Shown here piece by piece: positions 11,659 to 24,473 of a stretch of DNA of 55,005 bases. The stretch is from Selaginella moellendorffii. Taxonomy: Eukaryota > Streptophyta > Lycopodiopsida > Selaginellales > Selaginellaceae. Numbering within the stretch: position 1 is the first letter of the stretch; every line of letters starts with the position of its first letter. The position numbers were made by a program, and so were the translations under genes. The notes below the pieces were generated by a model, which made no database searches, had not been told where the DNA came from, and saw only the letters and a program-made list of their open reading frames with translations. The stretch is from positions 2,183,514 through 2,238,518 of the forward strand of contig NW_003314263.1 of NCBI RefSeq assembly GCF_000143415.4, read 5' to 3'.

Positions 11659-13429
11659 ATGGCGGAATCCACCCCTTCTCCACAGAAACGAGGCGAAGTC
11701 GATACTTCCAAGCCTTACACCGATGTGAAAGAGGCCATTCATCGGTTTGACCATCTTCCTGGAGTAAAAAACTCGGCAGAGGTATGTTTTTACTCGAGCT
11801 TTGTTTTTACGAGAGAGAGAGAGGAAAAAAAAAAAACTATGGCAGAAGCGTGCGTATGAAAGTCCCATTGGAGCTTTGAAGGAGCAGCTGGTGGAAGCCA
11901 TGGCGGCCAAGGATAAGATGGAATTGGATAAGCGCGAGGTGGAGCAAGAGCTCGCGAAGCTCAAGGAGAGCTACGAGCAACTTAGCAAGAAGCTGGAGAT
12001 GGCATTGTCAATCCCAGAATCCATGGGAAGTGAGGAGCGAGAAGATCTCCAGAAGCTCTACGAGAGGACGACGCAAGATCTGGAAGCCTCGCGGGAGAGG
12101 ATCCAAGATCTGGAAGATCATAAAGTTGGCGAGAGCAGCAAGACGATTGAATCGCTGAGCATGGAGCTGGAAGCGGCCAGGGATCGCGAGAAGAGTTCCA
12201 TGGCCAAGGCGGGAGATCTAAGCACTGAGGTGGAGAGGCTAACGTCACAGGTGGGAGAGCTCGCAGAGGAGCTGAGGATCGCGAAGGAGGAGCTGGATCG
12301 ATTGAGGAGCTCCGAGTCGAGAGCTATGGCGGAGGTGGGGGACGCGGCGGCAGAGATCAGCCGGGTGGAGGCAGCGATCAAAGCGGTGGAGGATGAGAAG
12401 ATCACGCTCCAGGCGACGACGCGCTACCTGGAGACGGAGCTGGAGAGCACCAAGCTGGAGCACGAGTCCCTCCAGAGAGATCGAGGAGAGGGAGAAGAAG
12501 AGAATCCGGCTGTGGCGATCGAGAAGATCAAGGCTAAGATCGAGGCGGTGTCGAGCTTGGAATCCAAGGCGATGGCGAGCGCGGCGGGGATGCTGGAGGG
12601 CTACGAGCTCGTGTCGGCTGAAGCCATCGAGGCGGAGGTCGTTAGGGCTGGAGTGAGCGAGGAGGTGGCGAGGATGAGGAACGAGGCCTGGGAGCTCAAG
12701 CTCGCGACCATGGCGAGCGAGAAGCGCGTGGAAGATCTTACGCAGGAGGCGCTGGCGGCCAAGGAATCCGAGGCCCGCGCCATGAAGTCGATCCGGCAGG
12801 ACGACGATCGTGCCGAATCGAAGGAATCGATGCTCGAGGAGGAGACGGCTGGGAGATTGCGCGAGGCGAGCGCCGAGGAAGCGAGCGCGCGGGCGCGAGA
12901 GGAGGAGCTCAAGAGGAGCTTGGAGACGGCGAGGGCGGAGATCGAGGAGACGCGGGTGGATCTCAAGCAGGCGAACGAGAAGGCCGCCATCGCCGAGGCG
13001 GCCAAGTCGGCGGTGGAGGGCGAGCTCCGGCGATGGCGGTCAGAGAACGAGCAGCGCAGGAGGATGGCGATGGTGGCCAATCTCACCGCCGCTACGCCGG
13101 TTCCACAGCGCAATGGCGATGCTTCTCCAGCTACGATCTTGGCGTCGAGCGTCTCGATCGCTCATCCGGAGGCCAAGAATGACGGGAATGGGAGGAGATT
13201 CTCGTCGAGCTCTCGCGAGATTGCACGGTCGGCAACGATCGAGGAGGGGCGGCGATCGTCCGGGGAATCGCTCGCTCAGGTGCTCCAGATCAAATTGCCC
13301 GACGCTAGTGGGGTCAGATCGAAAAATCTGGAGCAAATCGTGGTGGAGAGCGCGGAAATCAAGAAGAAGAAGCTCAGGCTCCTCGCCCGACTGGGGGCCA
13401 TCTTTACCGCGCGAAAGAAGCACACTTGA
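11659..13429 (+). CDS. WEB-family (DUF827) coiled-coil protein, two exons
   Basis: Exons 11659-11781 and 11846-13429 join in phase 0 over a 64-base GT-AG intron (GAG|GTATGT, GGCAG|AAG) and give 568 residues. The N-terminus carries the WEB-family signature (GEVDTSKPYTDVKEAIHRF, residues 12-30). Residues about 42-420 are a long Glu/Lys/Arg/Ala-rich coiled coil starting YESPIGALKEQL. The C-terminus is basic (KKKKLRLLARLG, ARKKHT), as usual in this family. Known members (Arabidopsis WEB1 and PMI2) are cytosolic coiled-coil proteins that control blue-light chloroplast movement through actin; that exact role here is inference. The start at 11659 was chosen because the signature follows at once. A longer frame opening at 11801 is intron sequence. 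The stop lies 137 bases before the PPR start. Confidence 0.85.
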
Positions 13430-13566
13430 CCTAGAATTCAAACGTTTAAAATCTAATTTGATTTTGTCCATGTCACGTGCCACGCAGGATATTTTTGTCC
13501 ATGTCAGCCATGTCATAGGTAGGGTTCTTGCGGGAATGTCAGGATGTGGATGAGAAGCAAGGAGCG

Positions 13567-16443
13567 ATGGCGTGCGCGTTGCTCCAATACGTTTCTCCCA
13601 GCTTCTCTACGGCAAGAAATCGATGCGCCGAGGCGGCGGCGTCGCCAGCGTCGCCAGCGTCGATTCAGGTAAGCACTGATGGAAAGTCCAGCGGCATTCC
13701 TCACAGGCAGCTCCATTTGTCGACAGCGAGGAAGCTCGCTAGATCCGAGAGCTTGCAGCAGGACGTGCTCGACCTCCTCGGGCTCCTCCAATCAGGCAGT
13801 AATATCCGTGAGCGCCTCGAGCAATGGCGAGGGACTCTCCAGCCCGCGGTGGTGTCTAGGGTATTGCAGCGGCTCAAGGATCCACAGACCGCCATCGTCT
13901 TCTTCGTGTGGGCCGGGGATAGGGGATTCAAGCACAGCACGTTTACCAGGAACTGCTTCCTCCAGACTCTACTCGAGAATGGCTCCAGCGATCGCATTCC
14001 AGCGATGTTTGAGAGGATGCTGGATGCTGGCTATGCCCCGGATTCCTACACGTATCATCTCGTCATCAAGAGCTTGTGCCAGATGAACCAAATTGACAAG
14101 GCTTTCACGATGCTAGACAAGGCAAAAGTTCGAGGATTCAAGCCAGAGGTCTCGGTTTACACGATACTCACCAGAGCTTTTTGCAAAACTGGCCGGCTCA
14201 AGGACGCTCTAGAGATCTTCCGGAACATACCATCGCCAGACGCCATTGCTTACAACGCTATCATCCATGGGCACTGCAGGAAGAATGACTGCGATGGAGC
14301 TCTTGAGTTTCTCAAAGAGATGAACGAGAGGAAGGTGGCACCGGACGTTTTCACGTATAACATTCTCATCGACGGGCTTTGCAAAGCGTCCAAGACCGAC
14401 AAGGCGTCGGAGATGCTCCATGAAATGGTGGACAGAGGAGTCACTCCCGATACAGTGACTTTCAACTCTATCATGGACGGGCTCTGCAAGGCTGGAAAGT
14501 TTGAGCGTGCTCACAGCTTGCTGGCTGTGATGGCCGAGAGGAACTGCCGTCCAAGTTGCTGCACTTACAACACACTCATCAGCGGCCTGTGCAAGCAGCA
14601 AAACGTTGACAGGGCGAAAGATCTGGTGGATGAGTTCGTAAGCAGCGGATTCGTTCCAGACGTGGTCACTTACTCCATTCTCGCCGATGGGCTGTGCAAG
14701 AGGGGAAGGATCGACGAGGCCTTCGAGCTGGTGAAGGAGATGTCTGGAAAAGGATGCACTCCCAATCTAGTGACTTACAACACTCTCATAGACGGGCTTT
14801 GCAAGGCAAGCAAGACGGAGAAGGCTTACGAGCTACTGGAGAGTTTAGTCTCTTCGGGTTTCGTCCCGGACGTAGTGACTTACACGATCATTGTGGACGG
14901 GCTTTGCAAGGAAGGCAGGCTGGACAAAGCTCTGAAGATGGTAGAAGGGATGCTAAAGCGGGGTTGCACACCCAGCGTCATCACTTACACAGCTCTCATG
15001 GAAGGCTTGTGTAGGACAGGCCGGGTTGACGAGGCTCATCACATTTTCAAAGAGATGGTGAGCAAGGACTGCACTGCAGATGCTCTGGCTTATGTGAGCC
15101 TAGTGAATGGCTACTGCAAATCAAGCAGGACGAAAGAAGCTCAGAAAGTCGTGGATGGGATCCGAGGCACGCCGTATATTGATGTGTACAATGCCTTGAT
15201 GGATGGCTACTGCAAAGAAGGCCGGCTGGACGAGATCCCCAACGTTTTCGAAGATATGGCCTGCCGAGGCTGCGTCCCGAACATAAAGACTTACAACATC
15301 GTCATGGACGGGCTCTGCAAGCATGGCAAAGTTGACGAGGCGTTTCCTTTCCTCGAGAGCATGCACTCGGCCGGATGTGTTCCGGACGTGGTCTCGTACA
15401 ACATCATCATCGACGGACTGTTCAAGGCGAGCAAGCCGAAAGAAGCTCGTCAAGTCTTGGACCAGATGATCCAAGCGGGCATTCCACCTGACGCTGTCAC
15501 GTACAACACTCTGATGGCCCAGTTCTGCAAAGAAGAACGCTTTGACGACGCCGTGGGTATCCTGAAAAACATGATCAAGGCAGGGGTGGATCCAGACAAC
15601 GTGACTTACAACACTCTGATCAGTGGTCTCAGCCAGACGAACCGGCTGGGGGATGCGTACGAGCTGATGCACGAGATGCTGAGAAACGGCTGCGTCGTGA
15701 GTGCCTGCACAACTTACAACACTATCATCGACAGGCTTTGCAAGGAGGGTTGTCTCAAGCAAGCGCTGCTTCTCATGGACCACATGACCGGCCACGGTGT
15801 GGAAGCCAACACAGTGACTTACAACATCTTTATCGACAGGCTCTGCAAGGAAGGAAGGCTGGACGAGGCCTCGTCGCTGCTGTCAGAGATGGACACGCTC
15901 AGAGACGAAGTAAGCTACACGACGGTGATAATCGGCCTGTGCAAGGCCGAGCAGCTGGACAGAGCCAGCAAGCTGGCCAGGGAGATGGTGGCAGTGAAAG
16001 GACTGTGCATCACGTCGCACACTTTCAACCTCCTGATCGACGCTTTCACCAAGACCAAGAGGCTGGACGAAGCTTTGACGTTACTGGGGCTAATGGTCCA
16101 GCGGGGCTGCTCTCCGAGCGTCATCACGTACAACATGGTGATAACTTGCCTGTGCAAGCTCGACAAAGTGGACAAGGCATGGGAGCTGTTTGACGAGATG
16201 GCAGTGCGCGGGATCGTGGCTAGCTCGGTCTCGTACACTGTGCTCATCTATGGCCTGTGTGGCCAAGGCCGCGGGAAAGAAGCGCTCCAGGTGCTCGAGG
16301 AGATGGCTTCCAGCGATTGCGAGATCGATGATCTCAAGTGTAGGAAGCTCTACTTGGCTTTGCGAGGACAGGGAAGGGGAGAAGAGGCAGCCGAGCTGTT
16401 AAGAAGGATGACTACCAAAATGGACTCTTTGTCACTGGATTGA
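13567..16443 (+). CDS. P-class pentatricopeptide repeat (PPR) protein, 958 residues, intronless
   Basis: The first ATG in frame is 13567 (MACALLQYVSPSFSTARNRC), whose Ser/Arg/Ala-rich, acid-poor start resembles an organelle transit peptide; a longer open frame upstream begins at a TTG. About 24 tandem 35-residue PPR motifs run from near residue 118 to the end, with typical cores such as VTYNTLIDGLCKASKTEKAY and a PD turn. No E, DYW or SMR domain follows, so this is a pure P-class protein. Such proteins bind one RNA base per repeat in mitochondria or chloroplasts and act in RNA stability, splicing or translation. Repeats 5-11 are very alike at the DNA level (dgLCKASKT, SSGFVPDVVTY), suggesting growth by internal duplication. 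The WEB gene ends 137 bases upstream and the next gene starts 90 bases downstream. Confidence 0.93.
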   Translation: MACALLQYVSPSFSTARNRCAEAAASPASPASIQVSTDGKSSGIPHRQLHLSTARKLARSESLQQDVLDLLGLLQSGSNIRERLEQWRGTLQPAVVSRVLQRLKDPQTAIVFFVWAGDRGFKHSTFTRNCFLQTLLENGSSDRIPAMFERMLDAGYAPDSYTYHLVIKSLCQMNQIDKAFTMLDKAKVRGFKPEVSVYTILTRAFCKTGRLKDALEIFRNIPSPDAIAYNAIIHGHCRKNDCDGALEFLKEMNERKVAPDVFTYNILIDGLCKASKTDKASEMLHEMVDRGVTPDTVTFNSIMDGLCKAGKFERAHSLLAVMAERNCRPSCCTYNTLISGLCKQQNVDRAKDLVDEFVSSGFVPDVVTYSILADGLCKRGRIDEAFELVKEMSGKGCTPNLVTYNTLIDGLCKASKTEKAYELLESLVSSGFVPDVVTYTIIVDGLCKEGRLDKALKMVEGMLKRGCTPSVITYTALMEGLCRTGRVDEAHHIFKEMVSKDCTADALAYVSLVNGYCKSSRTKEAQKVVDGIRGTPYIDVYNALMDGYCKEGRLDEIPNVFEDMACRGCVPNIKTYNIVMDGLCKHGKVDEAFPFLESMHSAGCVPDVVSYNIIIDGLFKASKPKEARQVLDQMIQAGIPPDAVTYNTLMAQFCKEERFDDAVGILKNMIKAGVDPDNVTYNTLISGLSQTNRLGDAYELMHEMLRNGCVVSACTTYNTIIDRLCKEGCLKQALLLMDHMTGHGVEANTVTYNIFIDRLCKEGRLDEASSLLSEMDTLRDEVSYTTVIIGLCKAEQLDRASKLAREMVAVKGLCITSHTFNLLIDAFTKTKRLDEALTLLGLMVQRGCSPSVITYNMVITCLCKLDKVDKAWELFDEMAVRGIVASSVSYTVLIYGLCGQGRGKEALQVLEEMASSDCEIDDLKCRKLYLALRGQGRGEEAAELLRRMTTKMDSLSLD

Positions 16444-16533
16444 CATCCACATCCAGGGTGAGAAGATTTCATTCTCAATATGTGAGGTTACTAACATTTG
16501 CGTTCCTCTTAAGGAAGTTGACAGAGTTGCAAG

Positions 16534-17418
16534 ATGCGCTTCTTTCTCTTTTCACATCGAGGTAAGAAGTTTACAGTGGATTTTTTTTCTTTTCCTTTCC
16601 CTTGCTAAGGAGAGTAAAGTGATCTAAGCTGGATCAACAGCTAAAGAAGTGTATTTACAGGGGAAGATGTGGCCCCTCACTCGCAATTTCAAACAACTTT
16701 TGGCCCGTGTTATTCGTCATTCCACTCGAGGTTCTCGTCAACTTGGTGCTCGGTGCCGTACGAAACAAACAAAGCCCACAAGGAATTCGTTAGCGGACTC
16801 GCGAGCCTATGCAACAAAGAAATACCAGACCGGTTTCCTTTTGCTTTCAAGGTACGAAGCTCTAGGCAGGCCGTTTCAAAGTCTCTACAGTTTTTAAGAA
16901 GTCACTCATGCTTTATGTTTGCTCCACAGGAATTGACTCCAGCCATCCCCAAAGCTTTCAAGGCAAGGTGCGAAAGTACGAATGATCAAGCCAACTTGCA
17001 GGGATTGTAAGTTTTCGTTTTAAATTCCATTCTTCCTTTTTATACTTCTGGAGGGTTCAATCCACCACTGCCAGGAAGAAACTCATTTATGTGGCATGAT
17101 ACTTTGGCTTGGCAGATTTCTTCGTCCGCGCCCTCTAGCTAAAGAGACTGGACGATTCAAAGGTGTTTAGAAAACGATTCCCGGGGAATTGTTTGTTTCT
17201 CGAGCACTCGCTAGTGCTCGATAGTTCTCATTAGGACATGATTCTCTCTCTCTCTCTCTCTCTCTCATAATGTTTTTTTCTCTGGGTTTCTGGTTAACAT
17301 GAACAGAGCGTATGATTGGCGTCAGCTAGAAAACAGTAGCACTCGTCGCCCATCATTTGGACACTGGAAAGAAAGGTGGCGAGAGAATCTCCGGGAATCT
17401 TATAGATATTGTCTATAA
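16534..17418 (+). CDS. Unrecognised 150-residue protein, five short exons
   Basis: Exons 16534-16561, 16661-16851, 16930-17006, 17116-17162 and 17309-17418 join in one frame with phases 1, 0, 2 and 1. Donors are GAG|GTAAGA, AAG|GTACGA, ATT|GTAAGT and AAG|GTGTTT; all acceptors are AG. The product starts MRFFLFSHRGED and ends HWKERWRENLRESYRYCL. It is Phe/Arg/Trp-rich with basic, aromatic C-terminal exons (LRPRPLAKETGRFK, YDWRQLENSSTRRPSFGHW). No signal peptide, membrane span or known domain is recognised. Four introns of 78-146 bases that all keep frame are strong evidence for a gene, but the first exon is short (28 bases) and the true start could be upstream. It could also be an alternative 3' extension of the PPR transcript, which ends 90 bases earlier. 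Confidence 0.55.
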
Positions 17419-18140
17419 TTTAATAACAATAATAATAATAATAATGTTTTAGTGGGAATATTTTATATTCCCCTGTGGCCTCGGGACGTCTTTTCCACAC
17501 GAACTGGCCAGGGATTGAAAAATTTCACTCGCACGCTCTCTTGAAGCGCCTCCAAAGACCGAGCCCGTTTTCGAAAGCGTAAGTATCTGAGTGTGATATT
17601 TCCATGCTTTACTATATGGAGTTCGCAAGAGCAAATCTCCACGTCAAAATATCACATCCATGCATCACTGTTAGAAAGGGTACATTTGCCCATTCATGGC
17701 ATTTGCAGTTCCTCGCCCATCCCTGTCGCGGGAACAAATACCCCGGAGGCTATAGCCCGCCACCCTCGCGCATTTAGGTCAATCCCTTTTGGGCAAGTTA
17801 TACTGTTTACTCGCATCACTTTCCACTTATAGCCGTGAATTCTCCGCCTTTAAATCCGTTTTGGCGGCTGCCTTTATGAGGAACCAAGCTTTGAGTTTCC
17901 TTCCAATTTAATGGTTTGCCGCCATACCGTTTGCCATGGTTTGTAGAAGGTAACTTTGCAATCAATCCCTCCAGTCCAGTCCAGACCATGAAAACTTTTG
18001 AAAAATCTCTGATCACAAGTTCCATTCTGTGACAATGCTTGAAATTTAATTCATTGGAATCAATCCCCCTTTCTGTGTTGGAGCAGTGCATCTTCTCTGT
18101 GAGAGAGAGAGAGAGTGTGTGTGTGTGTGTGTGGCGCATT
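17419..18140. other. Intergenic region with simple repeats
   Basis: This stretch separates the 150-residue gene from the carboxypeptidase gene. It has (aat)n at 17425-17443 and (ga)n/(gt)n at 18101-18131. Open frames on either strand look like chance. Confidence 0.4.
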
Positions 18141-18150
18141 TATATAAAAG
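18141..18150 (+). promoter_or_regulatory. TATA box of the carboxypeptidase-like gene
   Basis: The sequence tatataaaag is a strong plant TATA box, about 580 bases before the start codon at 18722. Transcription would begin near 18175, leaving a long pyrimidine-rich leader. Confidence 0.5.
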
Positions 18151-18721
18151 GGCTACATAGCCACTCTCTTTTGATCCATCCATTCATCCATCATCCACAC
18201 CCTGCTGCTAGTTTTTACTACTTCACTGTCTCCAGATAGGCTATGCCCAGAGTTCCTGGCTCTTCAAAGAAAATCAAAAATAAAAAGAACAAGGAAAGAA
18301 ACCAAAACGCTCAAGAAAAGATCTCCCTCCCCCCGGGAACATGTAGCTACTAGTTCTAGATTTCTGGCAAAGAGAGGAGGAAGAACCAATCAATCAATCC
18401 TCTCCCAAAAAGAAAGGCATTGTTTTCTTGTGCAGTGCAGCTATGTCCTTGAGTAGCAGCGGCGGCAGCAGCTGCGCTAGAGAGGGAGGAGAGATTTTAA
18501 TTCTTTGATTGCTCATCCACCATCTCTGTTCTTGAGAGCTCTGCTCACTCCTCCTTGTCTCTATCCTGTTTCTTTTCACCCATTCTCTGGCAAATTCTGG
18601 GAAAAGCTTATACAAATCACACATCTCTCTCTCGCTCTCGATTTTTTCTCTTTTTCTTTTTTCCTCCCCAAATCGATCGGTACTTTTGATCAGGCCGATT
18701 GAATTCCTTGGATTTCCTGGC

Positions 18722-21535
<2,814 letters not shown>

Positions 21536-21762
21536 AAAAAAAAAGGGATAGCGAAGTTTAAGCTAGACACAGAGGCACACAGTAAAATGTGAAAAAAAGC
21601 AATTTTTTCAAACAAATTTTAAGTAATCCATTCCGTTGGATGTGAGCATATCTAGAGCATATTTTAAAATATTCAGTACCAGTTTAAAACTAAGCTTAAG
21701 GGTAAAAGCTGAATAGTTTAAACAGAGTAAAAGAGTTAGGGTTTAAGTTAGGGCTCGTGGCA

Positions 21763-22664
21763 ATGTGGAGACGGGCATTTGGGCAGGCGCATGGATTCCG
21801 GGTAAGAGAATGCTGGCGTTTCGCTCCAAAAACGCGATGCTAAATTCTGTTTCGCAGCGTGTGAGGCGCGATTGGATTTCACAACCAGGTACGAATGAAT
21901 TCTCATGTGTGGTTTTCTCTCCATGAATTGTTGTTTCTTAGATGGCCAGAGATCCTCAGCTATATCGACTGCGGTATTGATGCGATCCAAGGCAGAGGCA
22001 AATGGCAAAGAAGACAAAGAAACGTTGGTATTATCCTATGCTTTCCTTCCAGCAAATGTTTTTTCCTTCTCTTCATAACTCCTGAAACGCCTTGTGCTTA
22101 CTCGAGTTTTCGTGGTGAATTTTGCAGGATCGAGGTGACTTTTATAACCAAAGAAGGCGATCGGAAGACGATTCGAGTTCCAGTTGGGATGTCGATGTTG
22201 GAGGCTGCTCATGAGAACGACATCGAGCTTGAAGGTGGACTGTTCGCCTTTTCTTTGGAAACGATAAACTCTAGCTTGGAACGAGAATCACAGGTGCTTG
22301 CGAGGGCTCATTGGCGTGCTCGACTTGTCATGTCATTGTGAAGGTATATCGTCTTCCTTTTTTCTTGAGCGATTCGTATGTGGATCACAGGATGAGAAGT
22401 TTTATCGGATGCTCAAGGAGCCATCGGACGAGGAGAATGACATGCTTGATCTTGCATTTGGACTTACAGAGACGTAAGCTATTTACTGTTGTGGTTGAAC
22501 TCTTTTTTCGTACTAATTGTTTTCTTGTTTCCTGTTTTTGTTTTTTCAGGTCTCGTCTGGGATGCCAAGTGATTGCAAAGCCCGAACTCAACGGCATGGA
22601 GTTGGCTCTCCCAGCAGCAACAAGAAACTTCGCTGTGGATGGACATGTACCAAAACCGCATTAG
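21763..22664 (+). CDS. Mitochondrial adrenodoxin-type [2Fe-2S] ferredoxin, seven exons
   Basis: Exons 21763-21801, 21858-21888, 21942 to about 22023, about 22128-22234, 22294-22343, 22391-22473 and 22550-22664 give about 168 residues. The N-terminus (MWRRAFGQAHGF, RVRRDW) is Arg-rich and acid-poor, a likely mitochondrial presequence. The core reads VPVGMSMLEAAHENDIELEG, ACEGSLACSTCHVIV, then EENDMLDLAFGLTETSRLGC. Cluster ligands are Cys89, Cys95, Cys98 and Cys136 in this model (C-x5-C-x2-C-x37-C), and it ends FAVDGHVPKPH as plant MFDX proteins do. It should carry electrons from adrenodoxin reductase for mitochondrial Fe-S assembly and biotin synthesis. The exon 3/4 junction is uncertain: AC|GTTGGT with TTTGCAG|G, or TTG|GTATTA with CGAG|GTG; both keep frame. 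The start lies 227 bases after the carboxypeptidase stop. Confidence 0.9.
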
Positions 22665-24468
22665 ATAAGTAGGATTTTTGTCGTCGTTTTCGTTCTTGAG
22701 GTTAAGCTATTGACAGAAAATTCGTTCTAGTTCAATATAACAGAATTATTTGCAAACAATCGACAAATTATCTTAAACCTGGTCGATAGCTTGCGATGGG
22801 ATTTGTAGGAGGGTGCTCTGAAACTTTATATTTCTATGCAGGAAAGGACAAAGCAAAACAAAACAGCGAAAAAAAAAAACTCTTAATAGCAAGCTTGCTT
22901 GCAGTTATCTATGGACTGGTCCAAGACAGCAACCAAATGAAGGGACCAAAGGACGAACGCAAAAAATTTGTTTTAAGAGATAAACCACCAGATCCTTGTT
23001 AAGATTGAGTAGTGATGATTACACATGTTCTTGCAGCAAGTGAGTGTTGCAGCCAGATCTGCCAATAATAATAATTAAATATATAAATACAAAAAAGTGT
23101 AGTTGAAACCAATTTAACAATTATTAAAATCCCACTACATTAATAATAATATATAACATCATAATCATACAATTAGACTTCACATCATCCCTTTTTCTTG
23201 GAAGGATAGAAAGTAATTAGAGTTCTTTTGTTAATAGGTTTGGATCTAAAGGAACATGAAAAGGAGGCATTGAAATTTATTCTTGATCCCTTTGTATAAA
23301 GCATTTTAGTTATTGATTTTTGGAAGATAATGTTTTATTAAACCTTGTAAACTTATAATCTAACTTGCCATAACATTTGATATAATCTCTTCCATTGGGT
23401 AAAGAGCCCTTTAGACAAATTATATACCATAAGATTAATATTAGGTTATTCACTTCATATTTTATAAATGGATGATGATAAGAGTTATAATGTCATTGTT
23501 CTTCCACTTGTATATACCCTAAGTGCTTAATAAACTCTATTTGAATAAGTGGAATAATAGTTATCAAATATTGATCTTAGGATTTAATATTGGCAATTTG
23601 TGAGAATTGCGAAGATAAACTCAACTTTAATAATATGGAATAATGACCATATAAAAGCTATATAGTGATTTTAAATATAAATGTTAAAAGCTTACATACT
23701 TTACAATTATCCATTTGAAGGTTCAAACAAGTTATTTTACCAAACCATTTATTTATGGATGATAAGCACTCATAAAAATGTGATGTATTTTCAACCAAGA
23801 CATTAAAATGTGAAATGCTTTAGCCATAAATGCAAGATCATAGATTAAGAGAATCTACTCTAGGTAAGAATGCTAAAACACCAAAAGAAAATATTTAACA
23901 ACACTCTCAAACACACTAACAAGAGCACTAATTTTCACCTAATAAATTAAGTAGTTAGAAGAAATAATGATATATTCATTATCAGTTGTTGACTGTGGAA
24001 AAGGCCCCATCAAATCAAATTTCACTAGTTGAAATTGTAGTGCATGTGATTATAGAATAAGATTTGGATATACTATTACTATGTATCCTTGGAATCTTGG
24101 GGGATAAAGCGTAGATCACTCTTAAACTCACGAGTTCAAGAGTTGAGCTCGCGAACTAAGCTCAAATTTTAAATGTAATTTAATACAAACGTTAAAGTGG
24201 TGAATCTAGCTTTATACTATATTTTAACATCTCTTTGCATTTTATATAAATCAAAATATTTTGGTAGAAATTTCTTACCCAAGAATTTAAATATTTACTA
24301 TGAGCCAAAATAGGTAGGTTCATCAATGAATATAAACATGAATATTATGAGCATTATTGTGAAGAAAACACTTGCAAGTATATTAAATTAAAATTATATC
24401 TTTCTAGTAATTATATAAATATAAAATTTTATATTTTCAATAAAGAATAAACATAATCTCACTACCTC
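22665..24468. other. 3' flank of the ferredoxin gene, then AT-rich sequence
   Basis: Bases 22665 to about 23000 hold the probable 3' UTR and a chance 68-codon frame. From about 23040 the sequence turns abruptly AT-rich, marking the edge of the gene island. No protein, LTR end or repeat could be assigned between 23040 and 24468. Confidence 0.45.
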
Positions 24469-24473
24469 TAAAA

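Noticed and set aside
12601-13113. 170-codon minus-strand frame opposite the WEB gene
   Set aside because: Antisense shadow of a Glu/Ala-rich coiled-coil frame; Ser/Ala-rich composition and no motif.
11801-13429. WEB-family protein starting at the first codon of the long frame (MFLRERERKKKK)
   Set aside because: These residues are intron sequence; the family signature is in a separate first exon at 11659-11781, joined by a good GT-AG intron.
12810-13553. 247-codon plus-strand frame overlapping the WEB gene
   Set aside because: Shifted-frame shadow, extremely Arg-rich, with no family features.
13528-13566. Longer PPR start at 13528
   Set aside because: The codon there is TTG; the first ATG in frame is 13567 and starts a transit-peptide-like sequence.
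15121-15795. 224-codon minus-strand frame within the PPR gene
   Set aside because: Antisense shadow repeated at the PPR period; it reflects codon bias of the repeats.
22796-23002. 68-codon frame after the ferredoxin gene
   Set aside because: Lies in the probable 3' flank, ends at the compositional border, and has no family resemblance.
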